A DNA stretch of 64,000 bases from IDS-8 sp035304345 (GCA_035304345.1 DATGQE010000091.1:1-64000); one strand, 5' to 3'; positions 41,863 through 50,241 are shown, counted from the stretch's first letter. Notes: generated by a model from the sequence alone, not told the origin. A program made the numbers and translations.

Positions 41863-42984
41863 TCAGGCTCCGGCCAGCCAGGCGGAAGTCGCCGGCCGGG
41901 CTGCGGGCGGCGACGCCGACACCGCGGAATCCAGGAGGGCCATGAGCTCGCGCGCCCGCCGGTGCGCGGTGTGCTCGTCGAGGACCCGCTCGCGGGCGCG
42001 GCGCGCGATGGCCCGGAGCTCCGCCGGCGGGAGCCGGAGCGCCTCGATCGCTTCTTCGGTGGTCGTGGCGACGAGGATCTCGCTGCCCGGCTCGAAGAAG
42101 GCGTCCAGCCCTTCCCACGGGTCGCTCAGGATCGGGGTGCCGCAGGCGGCCGCCTCGAACAGGCGGCCGGACGGGCACCAGCCCATCGCGCGCATCGCGC
42201 GCCGGGTCACGTTCAGGGTCATGATGCCGGATGAGAAGAACGCCGGATGCTGGGCCGGGTCGACATGGCGCACGAAACGGATGTTCTCCGCCCACGGAAA
42301 ATCGCGCGGGTACTGGGCGCCGCCGATGAGGAAGCGCAGGTGCGGCAGCCGCCGGGCAGGCTCGACGAGCAGCGTCTCCAGCATGTCCTGGCGGTCTTCG
42401 GCGTAGGTTCCGAGGTACGACAGGTGCGACCGGAACCACGGCAGCGGGTCGGCGGGGTGATGGAGATCGGGATCGACGCTGCCGTAGAGCGGCGCGACGC
42501 GGCGGGCGCCGAGCCGGCGGCGAAGCTCGTCCAGGGCAGGCCCGCCCGTGTAGCTCAGCACGAGGTCGAAGTCGCGCAGCCCGCGCGGGCCGACGTAGGG
42601 CACGCCGGCGCCCGAGGCGAGCCGCTCCAGCGTGACCGGCGTGTCCATGTCGTAGAAGACGCGCAGCTCCACGGGCGAGGACGCGACGATCTCGGTCGCC
42701 TCCAGCGCGTCGGGGCAGTACGAGGTGACGACGCCGACGTCGGCATCCGCGAGCTCGGCCCGCGCGAGCGGCAGGACGCGGTCCCAGTCGTCGAACAGGT
42801 GCAGCGAGCCGCCGCCCGGCAATCGCTCCAGGTCGCGGTTACCGGCGTAGTAGGGCACGTCGCGCTCGAAGAACACCACGTCGTGACCGTCGCGCGCGAG
42901 GGCGCGGCACAGGCCGCGCCACAGGGTAGCGTGGCCGTTACCCCAGGACGATGTGACAGTAAGACCGAATATGACCAGCTTCAT
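41863..42984 (-). CDS. CgeB-like glycosyltransferase
   Basis: The 373-residue protein has the two-domain GT-B layout seen in CgeB/spore-maturation-type glycosyltransferases. The N-terminal half starts KLVIFGLTVTSSWGNGHATL and includes FFERDVPYYAGNRD. The C-terminal half has LSYLGTYAEDRQDMLETLL, then the donor-binding region MGWCPSGRLFEAAACGTPIL with SDPWEGLDAFFEPG, where the Glu of EAAACG is the usual nucleotide-sugar contact. Start ATG 42984. It is the first gene of the minus-strand operon. The donor may be made by the next gene's nucleotidyltransferase domain, which is inference from position. Confidence 0.78.
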   Translation of the reverse strand: MKLVIFGLTVTSSWGNGHATLWRGLCRALARDGHDVVFFERDVPYYAGNRDLERLPGGGSLHLFDDWDRVLPLARAELADADVGVVTSYCPDALEATEIVASSPVELRVFYDMDTPVTLERLASGAGVPYVGPRGLRDFDLVLSYTGGPALDELRRRLGARRVAPLYGSVDPDLHHPADPLPWFRSHLSYLGTYAEDRQDMLETLLVEPARRLPHLRFLIGGAQYPRDFPWAENIRFVRHVDPAQHPAFFSSGIMTLNVTRRAMRAMGWCPSGRLFEAAACGTPILSDPWEGLDAFFEPGSEILVATTTEEAIEALRLPPAELRAIARRARERVLDEHTAHRRARELMALLDSAVSASPPAARPATSAWLAGA

Positions 42985-43353
42985 CGTAGTGCGCCCACCG
43001 TGCCGGAAACCGCACGCCGAACGGCGCTCCCGGCAGGAGCGCGTGCGCGGCGTCGCGGCGAATTCGTGCTGCGGATGTAGAAAGTGGAGTTGCGGGCGTG
43101 ATCGGTCGCGATCAGGAAGCCTTGCGGCGGCCGCTGCCCGTGTGGAACCTGGCGGAAGGAGCGGGTGCACCAGGAACCCCGATAGAATCTCCGGAGAGCT
43201 CCGACCGTGTCAAGCCGGGCCGGATCGGGGCTTCTTCTTCATCTTCTGCAGTAGGCTCCGGAACGGCGCCGATTTTCGTTTCCCCCGGATCGGCGGGACG
43301 CGCCCGCTTGTCATCCACCGCCGGTTTTTTGTATCATGCCCAGCCTCCACTGA
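42985..43353. other. Intergenic interval between the glycosyltransferase and tRNA-fMet
   Basis: About 370 bases without a supported gene. It should hold the promoter of the minus-strand glycan operon, although no clear element was seen for it. The tRNA promoter is at 43308-43337. Frames crossing this interval are short, Arg/Pro/Ala-rich and look spurious. Confidence 0.5.
43308..43337 (+). promoter_or_regulatory. Sigma-70 promoter for tRNA-fMet
   Basis: TTGTCA at 43308-43313 and TATCAT at 43332-43337 are separated by 18 bases. The start would lie about ten bases before the mature tRNA. Confidence 0.6.
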
Positions 43354-43430
43354 TGCGGGGTGGAGCAGTCTGGCAGCTCGTCGGGCTCATAACCCGAAGG
43401 TCGCAGGTTCAAATCCTGCCCCCGCTACCA
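43354..43430 (+). tRNA. Initiator tRNA-fMet (anticodon CAT)
   Basis: The 77-base tRNA has the initiator features: three G:C pairs in the anticodon stem (TCGGG with CCCGA around CTCATAA), anticodon CAT, and no pair at 1:72. Here position 1 is T and position 72 is T, instead of the C1:A72 mismatch of E. coli. The remaining acceptor stem GCGGGG/CCCCGC is perfect. The 3' CCA is encoded at 43428-43430. Confidence 0.95.
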
Positions 43431-43808
43431 ATGCACCTCCCACGTCCGCGGCGGCGACGCGGAATCGCTTCCCGCCCCGGACGGTTGGGACGGCCAATAC
43501 GGTCACGCCAATTCGGTGTTCGGCAGCGAGCTGCTGAAGCGCCGACGTGCGCCCGCATCTCACCGGCGTGGAGGTCGCCATGAACGGCCTTGACGTCACG
43601 CCACTGTCTGCCGGCGCGTGGCACGGAACTTGCTCGTATCATTCCGTTGCGCGTGGCACGGGTCGTGCGGTTTTGCCGGGTAAACCGCTGCCATGGAGAC
43701 TCAGGGTCCCCTTTTTACCAAGCGGCTCGGATGCCCATCGGACTGCCCTGGTGCGAGCCAAGGCGCAACAAGGATGTTCGAAACCATCACATCTCACGAG
43801 CGCTCGCC
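43431..43808. other. Gene-free interval between tRNA-fMet and the TonB-dependent receptor
   Basis: About 378 bases with no convincing gene. In gammaproteobacteria rimP-nusA often follows this tRNA; here they do not. No copy of the tRNA 3' end that could mark an attachment site was seen by eye elsewhere in the window. A dyad related to those upstream of the sulfatase-cluster genes is at 43695-43711. Confidence 0.5.
43695..43711 (+). promoter_or_regulatory. Dyad upstream of the TonB-dependent receptor
   Basis: GGAGACTCAGGGTCCCC has GAGAC and GGGTC arms related by an imperfect inverted repeat, with GAC and GTC five bases apart, the spacing seen in the element before the arylsulfatase. It ends 97 bases before the receptor ATG. 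Confidence 0.35.
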
Positions 43809-46205
43809 ATGCTGCGACATTCCCGCCAGGCGGTTTTCGGCTCGCAAACGGCCCTTCTGCTGCTACTGGCGGCGACTCCCGCTCTTGCCGACGGCGGCGC
43901 GATATCGGTAGAGGTCGTCGATACCGTAACGCGGCGGCCGGTCGATGGGGTGACGATTACGGCCGAGTCGCGTGGCGGCGACGTGCGCTCGGCAACGACC
44001 GATAGGGGCCGGGCGCTGCTCGACAGCCTGGAAGACGGTTTCTACAGATTGCGCGCAGAAGCGGCGGGATACCTCCCGGCCGTCGAGCCCGCTGTCCGGG
44101 TACTGGAACGACGGACGGGCCGTCTTCGCTTCGAACTGCGGCCGGTATCCGGCTCGATGGACGAAATCGTCGTCGCTGGTGCGCGCGAGGCAGATCCCTT
44201 CGGCGCCGTCTCGAGCAGATTCTTGAGCCGCGACGAGCTGCGAAACGCGCCCGGCAGCGGCAGCGACGTCATGCGCGCGCTGAGCGGCCTGCCAGGAGTC
44301 GTCTCCAACGGCGAGTTCGCAGCCTTCTCCGTGCGGGGCCATGGCCCCAAGAACAACCTCATCTATGTGGACGGTTTCCCCTTCCAGCAAGTCGTGCACT
44401 TCGAGCAGACGCTGGGCGAGGAGGAAGAGATCATCAACGGCGGCCGCTACTCCATCTTTGCGCCCAATGCCGTTGCCGGGGCGGAGTTCTCGCCTGGCGG
44501 CTGGAGCGCGGAGTTTGCCGGACGTAATGGGTCGCTCCTGCAACTCGAAGTCGTGGACGGCGCGCCGTCGCCGGTCGGCAGCCTGCGTCTCGATCTCGCC
44601 GGCGCCGAAGTCCTTTACGAGGGACCGAGCGGCTTCCACGACAACACGTCGATGTTCCTGCAGGCGCGGCGCTTCGACTTCGGCCAGTTTTTCGAGATCA
44701 TTGGTGAAGAGGCCTTGGGTGCGCCGGTTTCCACCGACGTGATCCTGAAGACGCATACACGCCTCGACGATGACGACGAGCTCGAGTTTCTCGCCATATA
44801 CGCGCCTGAGGAGTACACGCGTGACGCCACCCACATCATCGCCCCCGTCGAGGAGGGTGAGGCCATCGAGGACGTCACGTTGCAGAACGAGGACCAGGAC
44901 CTCGCGCTCGTCGGTGGCACCTGGCGGCGGACGTTCGGCGACGACGGGGAATGGACAAACCGCATCTACTACCGCGAGCGCGACCGGGTATCGTCCGAGG
45001 GCGAGGCCTTCCCGGACCTGGTGCCGCCGGGTACGCCGGCCGACCAGGTGCCGGTGCGCGAGAGCCTCCTGACCGTCACGGAGAAGGAGTCGGAGCTCGG
45101 CTGGCGCAGCGACCTGTCCTTCGGGAACCGCTTCGGGATCCTCCGTGCCGGGCTGCACCTCACGAGCAACGATCTCGACTATTCGACCGAGCTGCGGGAG
45201 GACTGGATACGCTATATCTACGAATTCGACGATCCGCGTCCCCCGGGCGCAAACTACATCGTGTTGCAGCCGGCCGAGATCAGCTCGATCTATAGCGCCA
45301 GCGAAACGAACTACGCCGTTTACGGCGAGCAGTTGTTTTACTGGGGCGATGCCAGTCTGCGTGCCGGCATTCGCTACGATCGCAATGGCTTTGGTGACGA
45401 GAACCTCGTGTCGCCGCGACTCGGCTTCAATTATGCGATCTCACCCCGGCTGAGATTGTCGGCGACGGCCGGCATTTTCCATGAGCCGTCGAGCAATCTC
45501 GTGCGTGCGGCGGACCCTGAGAACTTTGATCTCGAGAGCGAAAAGCTTACACATTTTGGCTTGGGCTTCGATTACCAGCTGAATGACAAGCTGGACCTGC
45601 TCGTAGAGGCGTACTACCAGGATCTCGACAACCGGCTCGTGGAGGGGAGCCGCACGACCGGTCGGGTTTCAAATGACGGCAAGGGCACCAATACCGGCGT
45701 GGACGTGGTGCTGACGCGCAGGTTCGATCACGGCTGGTCGGCCGACTTCGTCTATTCCTGGAATCGCTACCGGGTGGACGATAACGACGGCCGCGGCGAA
45801 TACGACTGGGACTTCAACCGCGAGCACTTCGTCGCCGTCGGCGGGCGCTGGGAGATCAACGAACGATGGCAGGTGGCGGCACGCTGGAAGTACGGCTCCG
45901 GGCAACCAACGTACCGCTTCACCGTGCACGAGGACGTGCTGGCACCGAACCCGCCCGTGCGCTATTCGCAGGAGAGGTTCGATTTGAATGCAGATCGCGG
46001 CGATGCCCTCCATTCACTCGATGTGCGCGTCGACTACCGCCGTCCGATCGGCCCGGTGGATCTTGTGCTGTTCGCGGACGTGCTGAACGTGTACGGCGGT
46101 CCGGCTGGCCTGCAGCCGGAATTCAACGTCCTGACGGGGGAAATTGTCGACGAGGAAGAGGAGACTTTGCCGCTGCTCGGCCTGATCGTCGAGTACGCCT
46201 GGTAG
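43809..46205 (+). CDS. TonB-dependent outer membrane receptor with carboxypeptidase-like head domain
   Basis: The 798-residue protein has a signal peptide ending ALA at residue 27, a carboxypeptidase-regulatory-like (CarboxypepD_reg) domain at about 30-110, a TonB box DEIVVAG at 118-124, a plug domain (about 140-240, with FSVRGHGPKNNLIYVDGFPF) and a 22-strand-type barrel to the C-terminal LIVEYAW. It imports a ligand across the outer membrane using TonB energy; the ligand cannot be named. Start ATG 43809. It is the only plus-strand gene of the island and lies tail-to-tail with the sulfatase cluster, so sulfated substrates are one possibility. Confidence 0.85.
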   Translation: MLRHSRQAVFGSQTALLLLLAATPALADGGAISVEVVDTVTRRPVDGVTITAESRGGDVRSATTDRGRALLDSLEDGFYRLRAEAAGYLPAVEPAVRVLERRTGRLRFELRPVSGSMDEIVVAGAREADPFGAVSSRFLSRDELRNAPGSGSDVMRALSGLPGVVSNGEFAAFSVRGHGPKNNLIYVDGFPFQQVVHFEQTLGEEEEIINGGRYSIFAPNAVAGAEFSPGGWSAEFAGRNGSLLQLEVVDGAPSPVGSLRLDLAGAEVLYEGPSGFHDNTSMFLQARRFDFGQFFEIIGEEALGAPVSTDVILKTHTRLDDDDELEFLAIYAPEEYTRDATHIIAPVEEGEAIEDVTLQNEDQDLALVGGTWRRTFGDDGEWTNRIYYRERDRVSSEGEAFPDLVPPGTPADQVPVRESLLTVTEKESELGWRSDLSFGNRFGILRAGLHLTSNDLDYSTELREDWIRYIYEFDDPRPPGANYIVLQPAEISSIYSASETNYAVYGEQLFYWGDASLRAGIRYDRNGFGDENLVSPRLGFNYAISPRLRLSATAGIFHEPSSNLVRAADPENFDLESEKLTHFGLGFDYQLNDKLDLLVEAYYQDLDNRLVEGSRTTGRVSNDGKGTNTGVDVVLTRRFDHGWSADFVYSWNRYRVDDNDGRGEYDWDFNREHFVAVGGRWEINERWQVAARWKYGSGQPTYRFTVHEDVLAPNPPVRYSQERFDLNADRGDALHSLDVRVDYRRPIGPVDLVLFADVLNVYGGPAGLQPEFNVLTGEIVDEEEETLPLLGLIVEYAW

Positions 46206-46289
46206 AACGCATAGCATCTCGCCTACGGTAGAGAGGGCGCGCCAACGTTTTCGACTTGGTCGGAGGCCGGAGCCCGCGGCCCAGGCCTG

Positions 46290-46526
46290 GTCGAGCTCCT
46301 CGAGGCGCTGTCGCACCATGCGGACCGAGCCGCGCGCGACCTGGCGTACCTCGGACCAGGTCCGCACGCTGTCCGCCTGTCTCGGCATGTGCGAGGGGTT
46401 CCGCCCGCGGCGATCCACCGCCCTGACAAGGATCTCGTTGGTCAGGGAGTCGCGAAGCTCGAGCACGAGCGTTGCCTCCCCGATGTCCGTGAGCTACACC
46501 TCGCATCGTCCGTCGCAGTCGGTAGA
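46290..46526 (-). pseudogene. Fragment of a DUF3313 gene
   Basis: Read on the minus strand this interval gives C-D-G-R-C-E-V, a stop TAG at 46494-46496, then LTDIGEATLVLELRDSLTNE and ILVRAVDRRGR, and ends near VRQRLEELDQ. The intact DUF3313 gene at 54,798-55,535 reads C-V-G-R-C-D-V-Y-L-S-E-I-G-E-A-T-L-V-L-E in the same place. The TAG replaces a Tyr codon, and the N-terminal two thirds are missing, since FGE ends at 46,556. It is a decayed paralogue rather than a working gene. Confidence 0.7.
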
Positions 46527-46541
46527 CCAAAGACCACTCGA
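46522..46541 (+). promoter_or_regulatory. Isolated dyad-like element at the FGE end
   Basis: GTAGACCAAAGACCACTCGA shares the TAGACCAAAG core with the element upstream of the arylsulfatase but has a direct rather than inverted second half. No intact gene follows it. It lies at the edge of the DUF3313 remnant and may itself be a remnant or a chance match. Confidence 0.2.
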
Positions 46542-46555
46542 CAGGAACCACGGGA

Positions 46556-47545
46556 TCATTGCGGGCGAGGGCGCATGACGCAGCGAAACCCGGTGTGGCA
46601 CGTGGAGGTGTCCACGGGCTGGGCCATGCGCGCCGCGGGACGATAACGCCGGCAGTAGTTCGGTGCGCAGAGGTAGGAGCCTCCCTTCATCACCTTGCGC
46701 GGGATATGAAGCTCGGGGGTGCGCGGGTCGCAACTTTCCCGGGCGCTGGCACCGCGAGGATTCTGCAGCGTGCAGCATGCGCGAGCGATCCGGGAATGAT
46801 CCTGGTACCAGTCGGACGTCAGCTCCCAGACGTTGCCGGCCATTTCGTAGAGGCCGAAGCCGTTCGGGGGAAACGACATGACCGGCGCCGTTCCTTCGAA
46901 GCCGTCGGTGACCAGGTTGCGCCACGGAAACTCGCCCTGCCAGGTATTCGCCATGGGCTTGCCGTCCGGCATGAACTCGTCGCCCCAGGCGTATTCCGCT
47001 CCTTCGAGGGCGCCACGCGCGGCGAATTCCCATTCCGCTTCGGTCGGAAGGGACTTCCCCGCCCAGCGCGCGTACGCCTCAGCATCCTCGGAGGTGACGT
47101 GCACGACGGGGTGCTTCCACAGGCCCTGCAGGCTGCTGCGCGGGCCCTGTGGGTGCCGCCAATCGGCGCCCGCGACGTAGGTCCACCAGGCGTAGGGATC
47201 GCGCAGGTCGACGGGGCCACGCGTCTTCCTGAAGACGACCGACGAGGGCACCAGCATCTCGGGCTGCGCGCCCGGATAGTCCTTCGGATCGGCGGGACGC
47301 TCTGCCACGGTGACATAGCCCGTGGCATCGACGAAACGGCGAAAGTCCGCGTTCGTCACCGCGTGCCGGTCCATCCAGAAGCCGTCCACGCGGACCCTGT
47401 GCACCGGGGCTTCCTCCGGATAGTGGCGATCGGAGCCCATGAGGAACGTGCCACCCGGGATCCACACCATCGCTCCGCGGGAGGTGTCTCCGGGCGAAAT
47501 CGGATCAACGGCCGCAGCTCGTGGCGTACCGGACGCTGTGCTCAC
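46556..47545 (-). CDS. Formylglycine-generating enzyme (sulfatase-modifying factor)
   Basis: FGE oxidises the active-site Cys of sulfatases to formylglycine using O2 and copper. The 329-residue protein has the family core: MVWIPGGTFLMGSDRHYPEE near 26-45, WAGKSLPTEAEWEFAARG near 161-178, EMAGNVWELTSDWY near 234-247, and KGGSYLCAPNYCRRYRPAAR, where Cys293 and Cys298 are the catalytic pair. The terminal GFRCV is present. There is no signal peptide, so it acts in the cytosol. I chose GTG 47545, which has GGGAGAG upstream; GTG 47581 is possible. The likely client is the arylsulfatase at 51,758-53,248. Confidence 0.9.
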   Translation of the reverse strand: MSTASGTPRAAAVDPISPGDTSRGAMVWIPGGTFLMGSDRHYPEEAPVHRVRVDGFWMDRHAVTNADFRRFVDATGYVTVAERPADPKDYPGAQPEMLVPSSVVFRKTRGPVDLRDPYAWWTYVAGADWRHPQGPRSSLQGLWKHPVVHVTSEDAEAYARWAGKSLPTEAEWEFAARGALEGAEYAWGDEFMPDGKPMANTWQGEFPWRNLVTDGFEGTAPVMSFPPNGFGLYEMAGNVWELTSDWYQDHSRIARACCTLQNPRGASARESCDPRTPELHIPRKVMKGGSYLCAPNYCRRYRPAARMAQPVDTSTCHTGFRCVMRPRPQ

Positions 47546-47625
47546 GGTGCTCTCCCACTGGTCCGGAATGGTGACGGTCACTTTCCGCGACGGCCGTCGT
47601 CGATGCCATTGGCCGATGGTCCCAT

Positions 47626-48006
47626 TCAGCCGTCCACCTCTTCGGGTCGGCCCATCGCGGCGGGCCTCTCCCACGGCCAGCGGCCTTCGATCTCGAGCGT
47701 GATGGACCAGCTCAGGAACGTGCGGATCAGCACGAGGAGGCCAAGGGCGGCGACGCTTTGCAGTGTCGAGTCCAGGACAATCGTCCGGATGATGTCGGCC
47801 GCGACCAGGATCTCGAGGCCGACGAGCAGGGCACGGCCGAGGCGCCGGCGATAGCTTTCGTACCGCGCCACGAGCGCCTCGCGGTCCGTGATGCTGCGGA
47901 ACAGCCATGCGAGCGTGGCGGCCACGACGAATACGAAGATCATCAGCGCGGCGAGGAGCTCGATCCCGAGCGCGGCTTGTTCCACCCACCCCGCGTGCTC
48001 GCTCAC
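47626..48006 (-). CDS. DUF1622 membrane protein
   Basis: A 126-residue integral membrane protein of the DUF1622 family, with three hydrophobic segments: IELLAALMIFVFVVAATLAWL, LLVGLEILVAADIIRTIVL and VAALGLLVLIRTFLSWSI, the last followed by LEIEGRWPW. The second and third match the family signature. Its function is unknown. The start is GTG 48006, which overlaps the TGA of the upstream transporter gene (GTGA), so the two are translationally coupled. It precedes FGE by 80 bases. Confidence 0.85.
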   Translation of the reverse strand: MSEHAGWVEQAALGIELLAALMIFVFVVAATLAWLFRSITDREALVARYESYRRRLGRALLVGLEILVAADIIRTIVLDSTLQSVAALGLLVLIRTFLSWSITLEIEGRWPWERPAAMGRPEEVDG

Positions 48007-48884
48007 CGGAAGCCTGCCTTCTCGTGAGGCATGGCTGTATCGACGCGTCGCCGTCTCCGCCACGCGCTGTAGGGCACCGCTGCCAGCGCGGTCACGACGA
48101 GGGCGAGCAGGACCGCTGCGGGCGCGAGGGCTTGCCCGGCGAAACCCGCGACCGCGAGCGCGACCGCCGGGTGGCGCGACGCCGTGGTGAGCGCGAGCAC
48201 GGTACGGTTGTCTTCGTCCGGGCCGCCGAGCAGGTGCCCGACGGCAATACCGATCAACGCCACGACGACGATGGCGAGCAGGGTACCGTCACCGATGAGC
48301 CCGATCATCGCCTGCGACAGCCTTGCTGCCAGCACTACGAGAATGAGAGCTAGCAGGACCATGCCGATCGTGTTCACCGTCGAGCTCCACCGTGCGACCA
48401 CGGGCAGCCAATGGCGCAGCGCGATACCGGCACCGAGCGGCAGGAGCACGGAGATCGCCACGATGCGAGCAACGGCCAGCGGCGCGATGGACACCGCCTG
48501 CCCGAACATGGCCCCGAGCAGCCCTGTCGTGAGGGGAACGATGACGATCGCCAGCACCGAGGTGGCGACGAGCAGGCCGTAGACGTATGCCTCGTGCCCG
48601 GCGGTGACGAGCTTGACCTCCTTGCCCGGCAGGAACGGAGGCATCGGCGAGACCGCGAAAGCTATCAACGCGACTTTGACCGGGGGATGCAGGGCAAACA
48701 GGGACACGATGGCGGCGACGACCAGGGGCATCGCGATGTTCATCGCGAATATCGAGCGAAGCAGGAGCCACGGGTGGCGGAACAGGGACGTTGCATCGCG
48801 CAGCGACGTCCGAAGTCCGAGGCTCAGCACCACGAGAAAGATGCTGAAGCTCACTCCCAGCCCGGCTAGCTGTGCGACGTCCAT
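48003..48884 (-). CDS. BASS-type (bile acid:sodium symporter-like) transporter
   Basis: A 293-residue membrane protein with about nine hydrophobic helices. It resembles the bile acid:sodium symporter/SBF-like family, with LSLGLRTSLRDATSLFRHPW after the first helix, SPMPPFLPGKEVKLVTAGHE, and TVLALTTASRHPAVALAVAG, where the R-H-P and family crossover residues are seen. It probably imports an organic anion with sodium. Start ATG 48884; a longer frame to 48938 would cover an upstream dyad. It overlaps DUF1622 by four bases, and its transcription may depend on the dyad at 48,919-48,938. Confidence 0.75.
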   Translation of the reverse strand: MDVAQLAGLGVSFSIFLVVLSLGLRTSLRDATSLFRHPWLLLRSIFAMNIAMPLVVAAIVSLFALHPPVKVALIAFAVSPMPPFLPGKEVKLVTAGHEAYVYGLLVATSVLAIVIVPLTTGLLGAMFGQAVSIAPLAVARIVAISVLLPLGAGIALRHWLPVVARWSSTVNTIGMVLLALILVVLAARLSQAMIGLIGDGTLLAIVVVALIGIAVGHLLGGPDEDNRTVLALTTASRHPAVALAVAGFAGQALAPAAVLLALVVTALAAVPYSAWRRRRRVDTAMPHEKAGFR

Positions 48885-48918
48885 TGTGAGCCAAGCGTGC
48901 CGAAGGTCCGGGACACGC

Positions 48919-48938
48919 TCAATCGGACGTTGGTCCAA
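48919..48938 (-). promoter_or_regulatory. Dyad upstream of the BASS transporter
   Basis: In gene direction TTGGACCAACGTCCGATTGA. GGAC and GTCC form a perfect inverted repeat with four bases between, the geometry of DosR/NarL-type sites (GGGAC-N4-GTCCC). It lies 34 bases before the start codon and matches the elements before the arylsulfatase and the outer-membrane protein at 13 of 20 positions, and those two match it independently. Confidence 0.45.
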
Positions 48939-48941
48939 CGA

Positions 48942-49964
48942 CTACCGCTGGAACGGAAAGATCACCGTCCAGTCGCGTTGCATGTCCACGACGATCCAGC
49001 CGCGGGACGGCGCCTCGTCCAGGCCGCGGGCCAGTGCGCCAAACCGGGATCCCCGGTCGTAGGCCCATTCGCGGTCGCCATCGGTGTGATGCACCAAGAC
49101 GCCCAGCCTCGGCCCGGGTGCCGCGGTCGCCCACTCGAGCATCTCGAAATCTCCGTCCGAGTTGCCGAAGACAATCAGCGGCGGACGTCCGATGAACTGG
49201 TGAATGCCCACGGGCTTACCGGCTCCATCGTCCACCAGGTCGATCGCAGCGAGCCGGACCAGCACCGGCTTGCCGTCGCGGACCCGGTACTCGACCCGCG
49301 CCCGGCTCCCGATCACGTGCTCCGGGGAGACGCCGTACACCCTCCGGACCCAGGGGCGCATGAACTCTGCTCCGCCGCCGGAGACGATGTAGATGTCGAA
49401 GTCGTTCTTACGCAGCAGATCGAGCACCTCGAGCATCGGCTGGTAAACCATTTCGGTATACGGCCGATCGAATCGCGGATGCCTGGCCGTCCTGATCCAG
49501 CTCGCGACGACCTGCGCGAATTCCTCCGTGGTGGTCCCGGCGTGCGTGGCGGCGATCAGCTCTGCCATCCCCCGTTCCCCGCTTGCCTGTACTGCCGCAA
49601 TGTCCCCTTCGAGGACGCCTTTGAAGGGCTGGCGATTTCGCCAGTCGGAGTGTCGGGAAGCGAGCTGGCGCACGCGGTCCAGGGCGAAGGCGAGCTGTGC
49701 ATACATCGGCTGCTCCGCCCAGAGCGTGCCGTCGTTATCGAACGCGGCTATTCGCTGCTCGGGAGGCACGTAGTCCGCTTCGCCTTCGCGCGTCACGCGT
49801 TCGACGAACTCGAGGATGGCGCGCTTCGCGTGCGTATCGTTCCAGGAGGGGAGGGGGTCGGCCGCTACCGACCGTGCCACCACCAGCGCCGCGAGCGTGA
49901 TGGCAGCCAGCACGCTCCGTGCCCGGTTGCGGCGTTTCGGAACAGGTGACAGGCGAAGCGGCAT
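48942..49964 (-). CDS. Periplasmic HAD-superfamily phosphatase
   Basis: A 340-residue HAD hydrolase with an N-terminal signal sequence (about residues 15-35, ending SVAA). Motif I is AAFDNDGTLW with Asp76 and Asp78, motif II/III includes FDIYIVSGGGAEFM, and motif IV is VFGNSDGDFEM. The sequence is complete and resembles phosphoserine phosphatase-like HADs. With the signal peptide it should work in the periplasm, perhaps as a phosphomonoesterase releasing phosphate or a dephosphorylated nutrient for import by the next gene, a BASS transporter. The substrate is unknown. Confidence 0.8.
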   Translation of the reverse strand: MPLRLSPVPKRRNRARSVLAAITLAALVVARSVAADPLPSWNDTHAKRAILEFVERVTREGEADYVPPEQRIAAFDNDGTLWAEQPMYAQLAFALDRVRQLASRHSDWRNRQPFKGVLEGDIAAVQASGERGMAELIAATHAGTTTEEFAQVVASWIRTARHPRFDRPYTEMVYQPMLEVLDLLRKNDFDIYIVSGGGAEFMRPWVRRVYGVSPEHVIGSRARVEYRVRDGKPVLVRLAAIDLVDDGAGKPVGIHQFIGRPPLIVFGNSDGDFEMLEWATAAPGPRLGVLVHHTDGDREWAYDRGSRFGALARGLDEAPSRGWIVVDMQRDWTVIFPFQR

Positions 49965-50028
49965 CGTCGTGGTCCGTGCTGCTGCTCGCCGGCGTCACGG
50001 ACAGTGTACGACAGGGGAAACTTCGAAA

Positions 50029-50241
50029 CTATCCGGGAGGAATCATCTTCGCCGCGCGGGCGAGAGAGGCGAATGGCATGCTGCACCGCCGATGATAAGT
50101 GCCGGTCAGTCCACGTATCCCGTCGGGATCGTTCGGAAAGTCGATTTTCACGGTCAGCTCGCCTTGTCTGATCGGCTGCCGGCAGGCATTGCACCAGGCG
50201 TCGTACGACTCGCCGCCGCCGGGCGTTCCATCAAACGGCAT
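50029..50241 (-). CDS. Small PARP-like zinc-finger protein
   Basis: A 70-residue frame with the pattern AWCNACRQPIRQGELTVKID and then GTYHRRCSMPF: Cys17-x2-Cys20, an acidic-basic strand, and His50-x2-Cys53. The C-x2-C, G-E-L, H-x2-C order is that of PARP-type zinc fingers. It has an ATG at 50241, is in the same direction as its neighbours and sits between the methyltransferase and the HAD gene. No function is assigned. It is small, so the call rests on the motif alone, and a spurious frame cannot be excluded. Confidence 0.55.
   Translation of the reverse strand: MPFDGTPGGGESYDAWCNACRQPIRQGELTVKIDFPNDPDGIRGLTGTYHRRCSMPFASLARAAKMIPPG

Noticed and set aside
43387..43599. A 70-residue frame ending GAGFEPATFGL antisense to tRNA-fMet
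   Set aside because: This C-terminal string is the classic false translation of a tRNA complement, and the rest has no supported homology.
43431..43808. Integrase or attachment-site remnant beside tRNA-fMet
   Set aside because: Frames here have no integrase motifs and no copy of the tRNA 3' end was seen by eye in the window.
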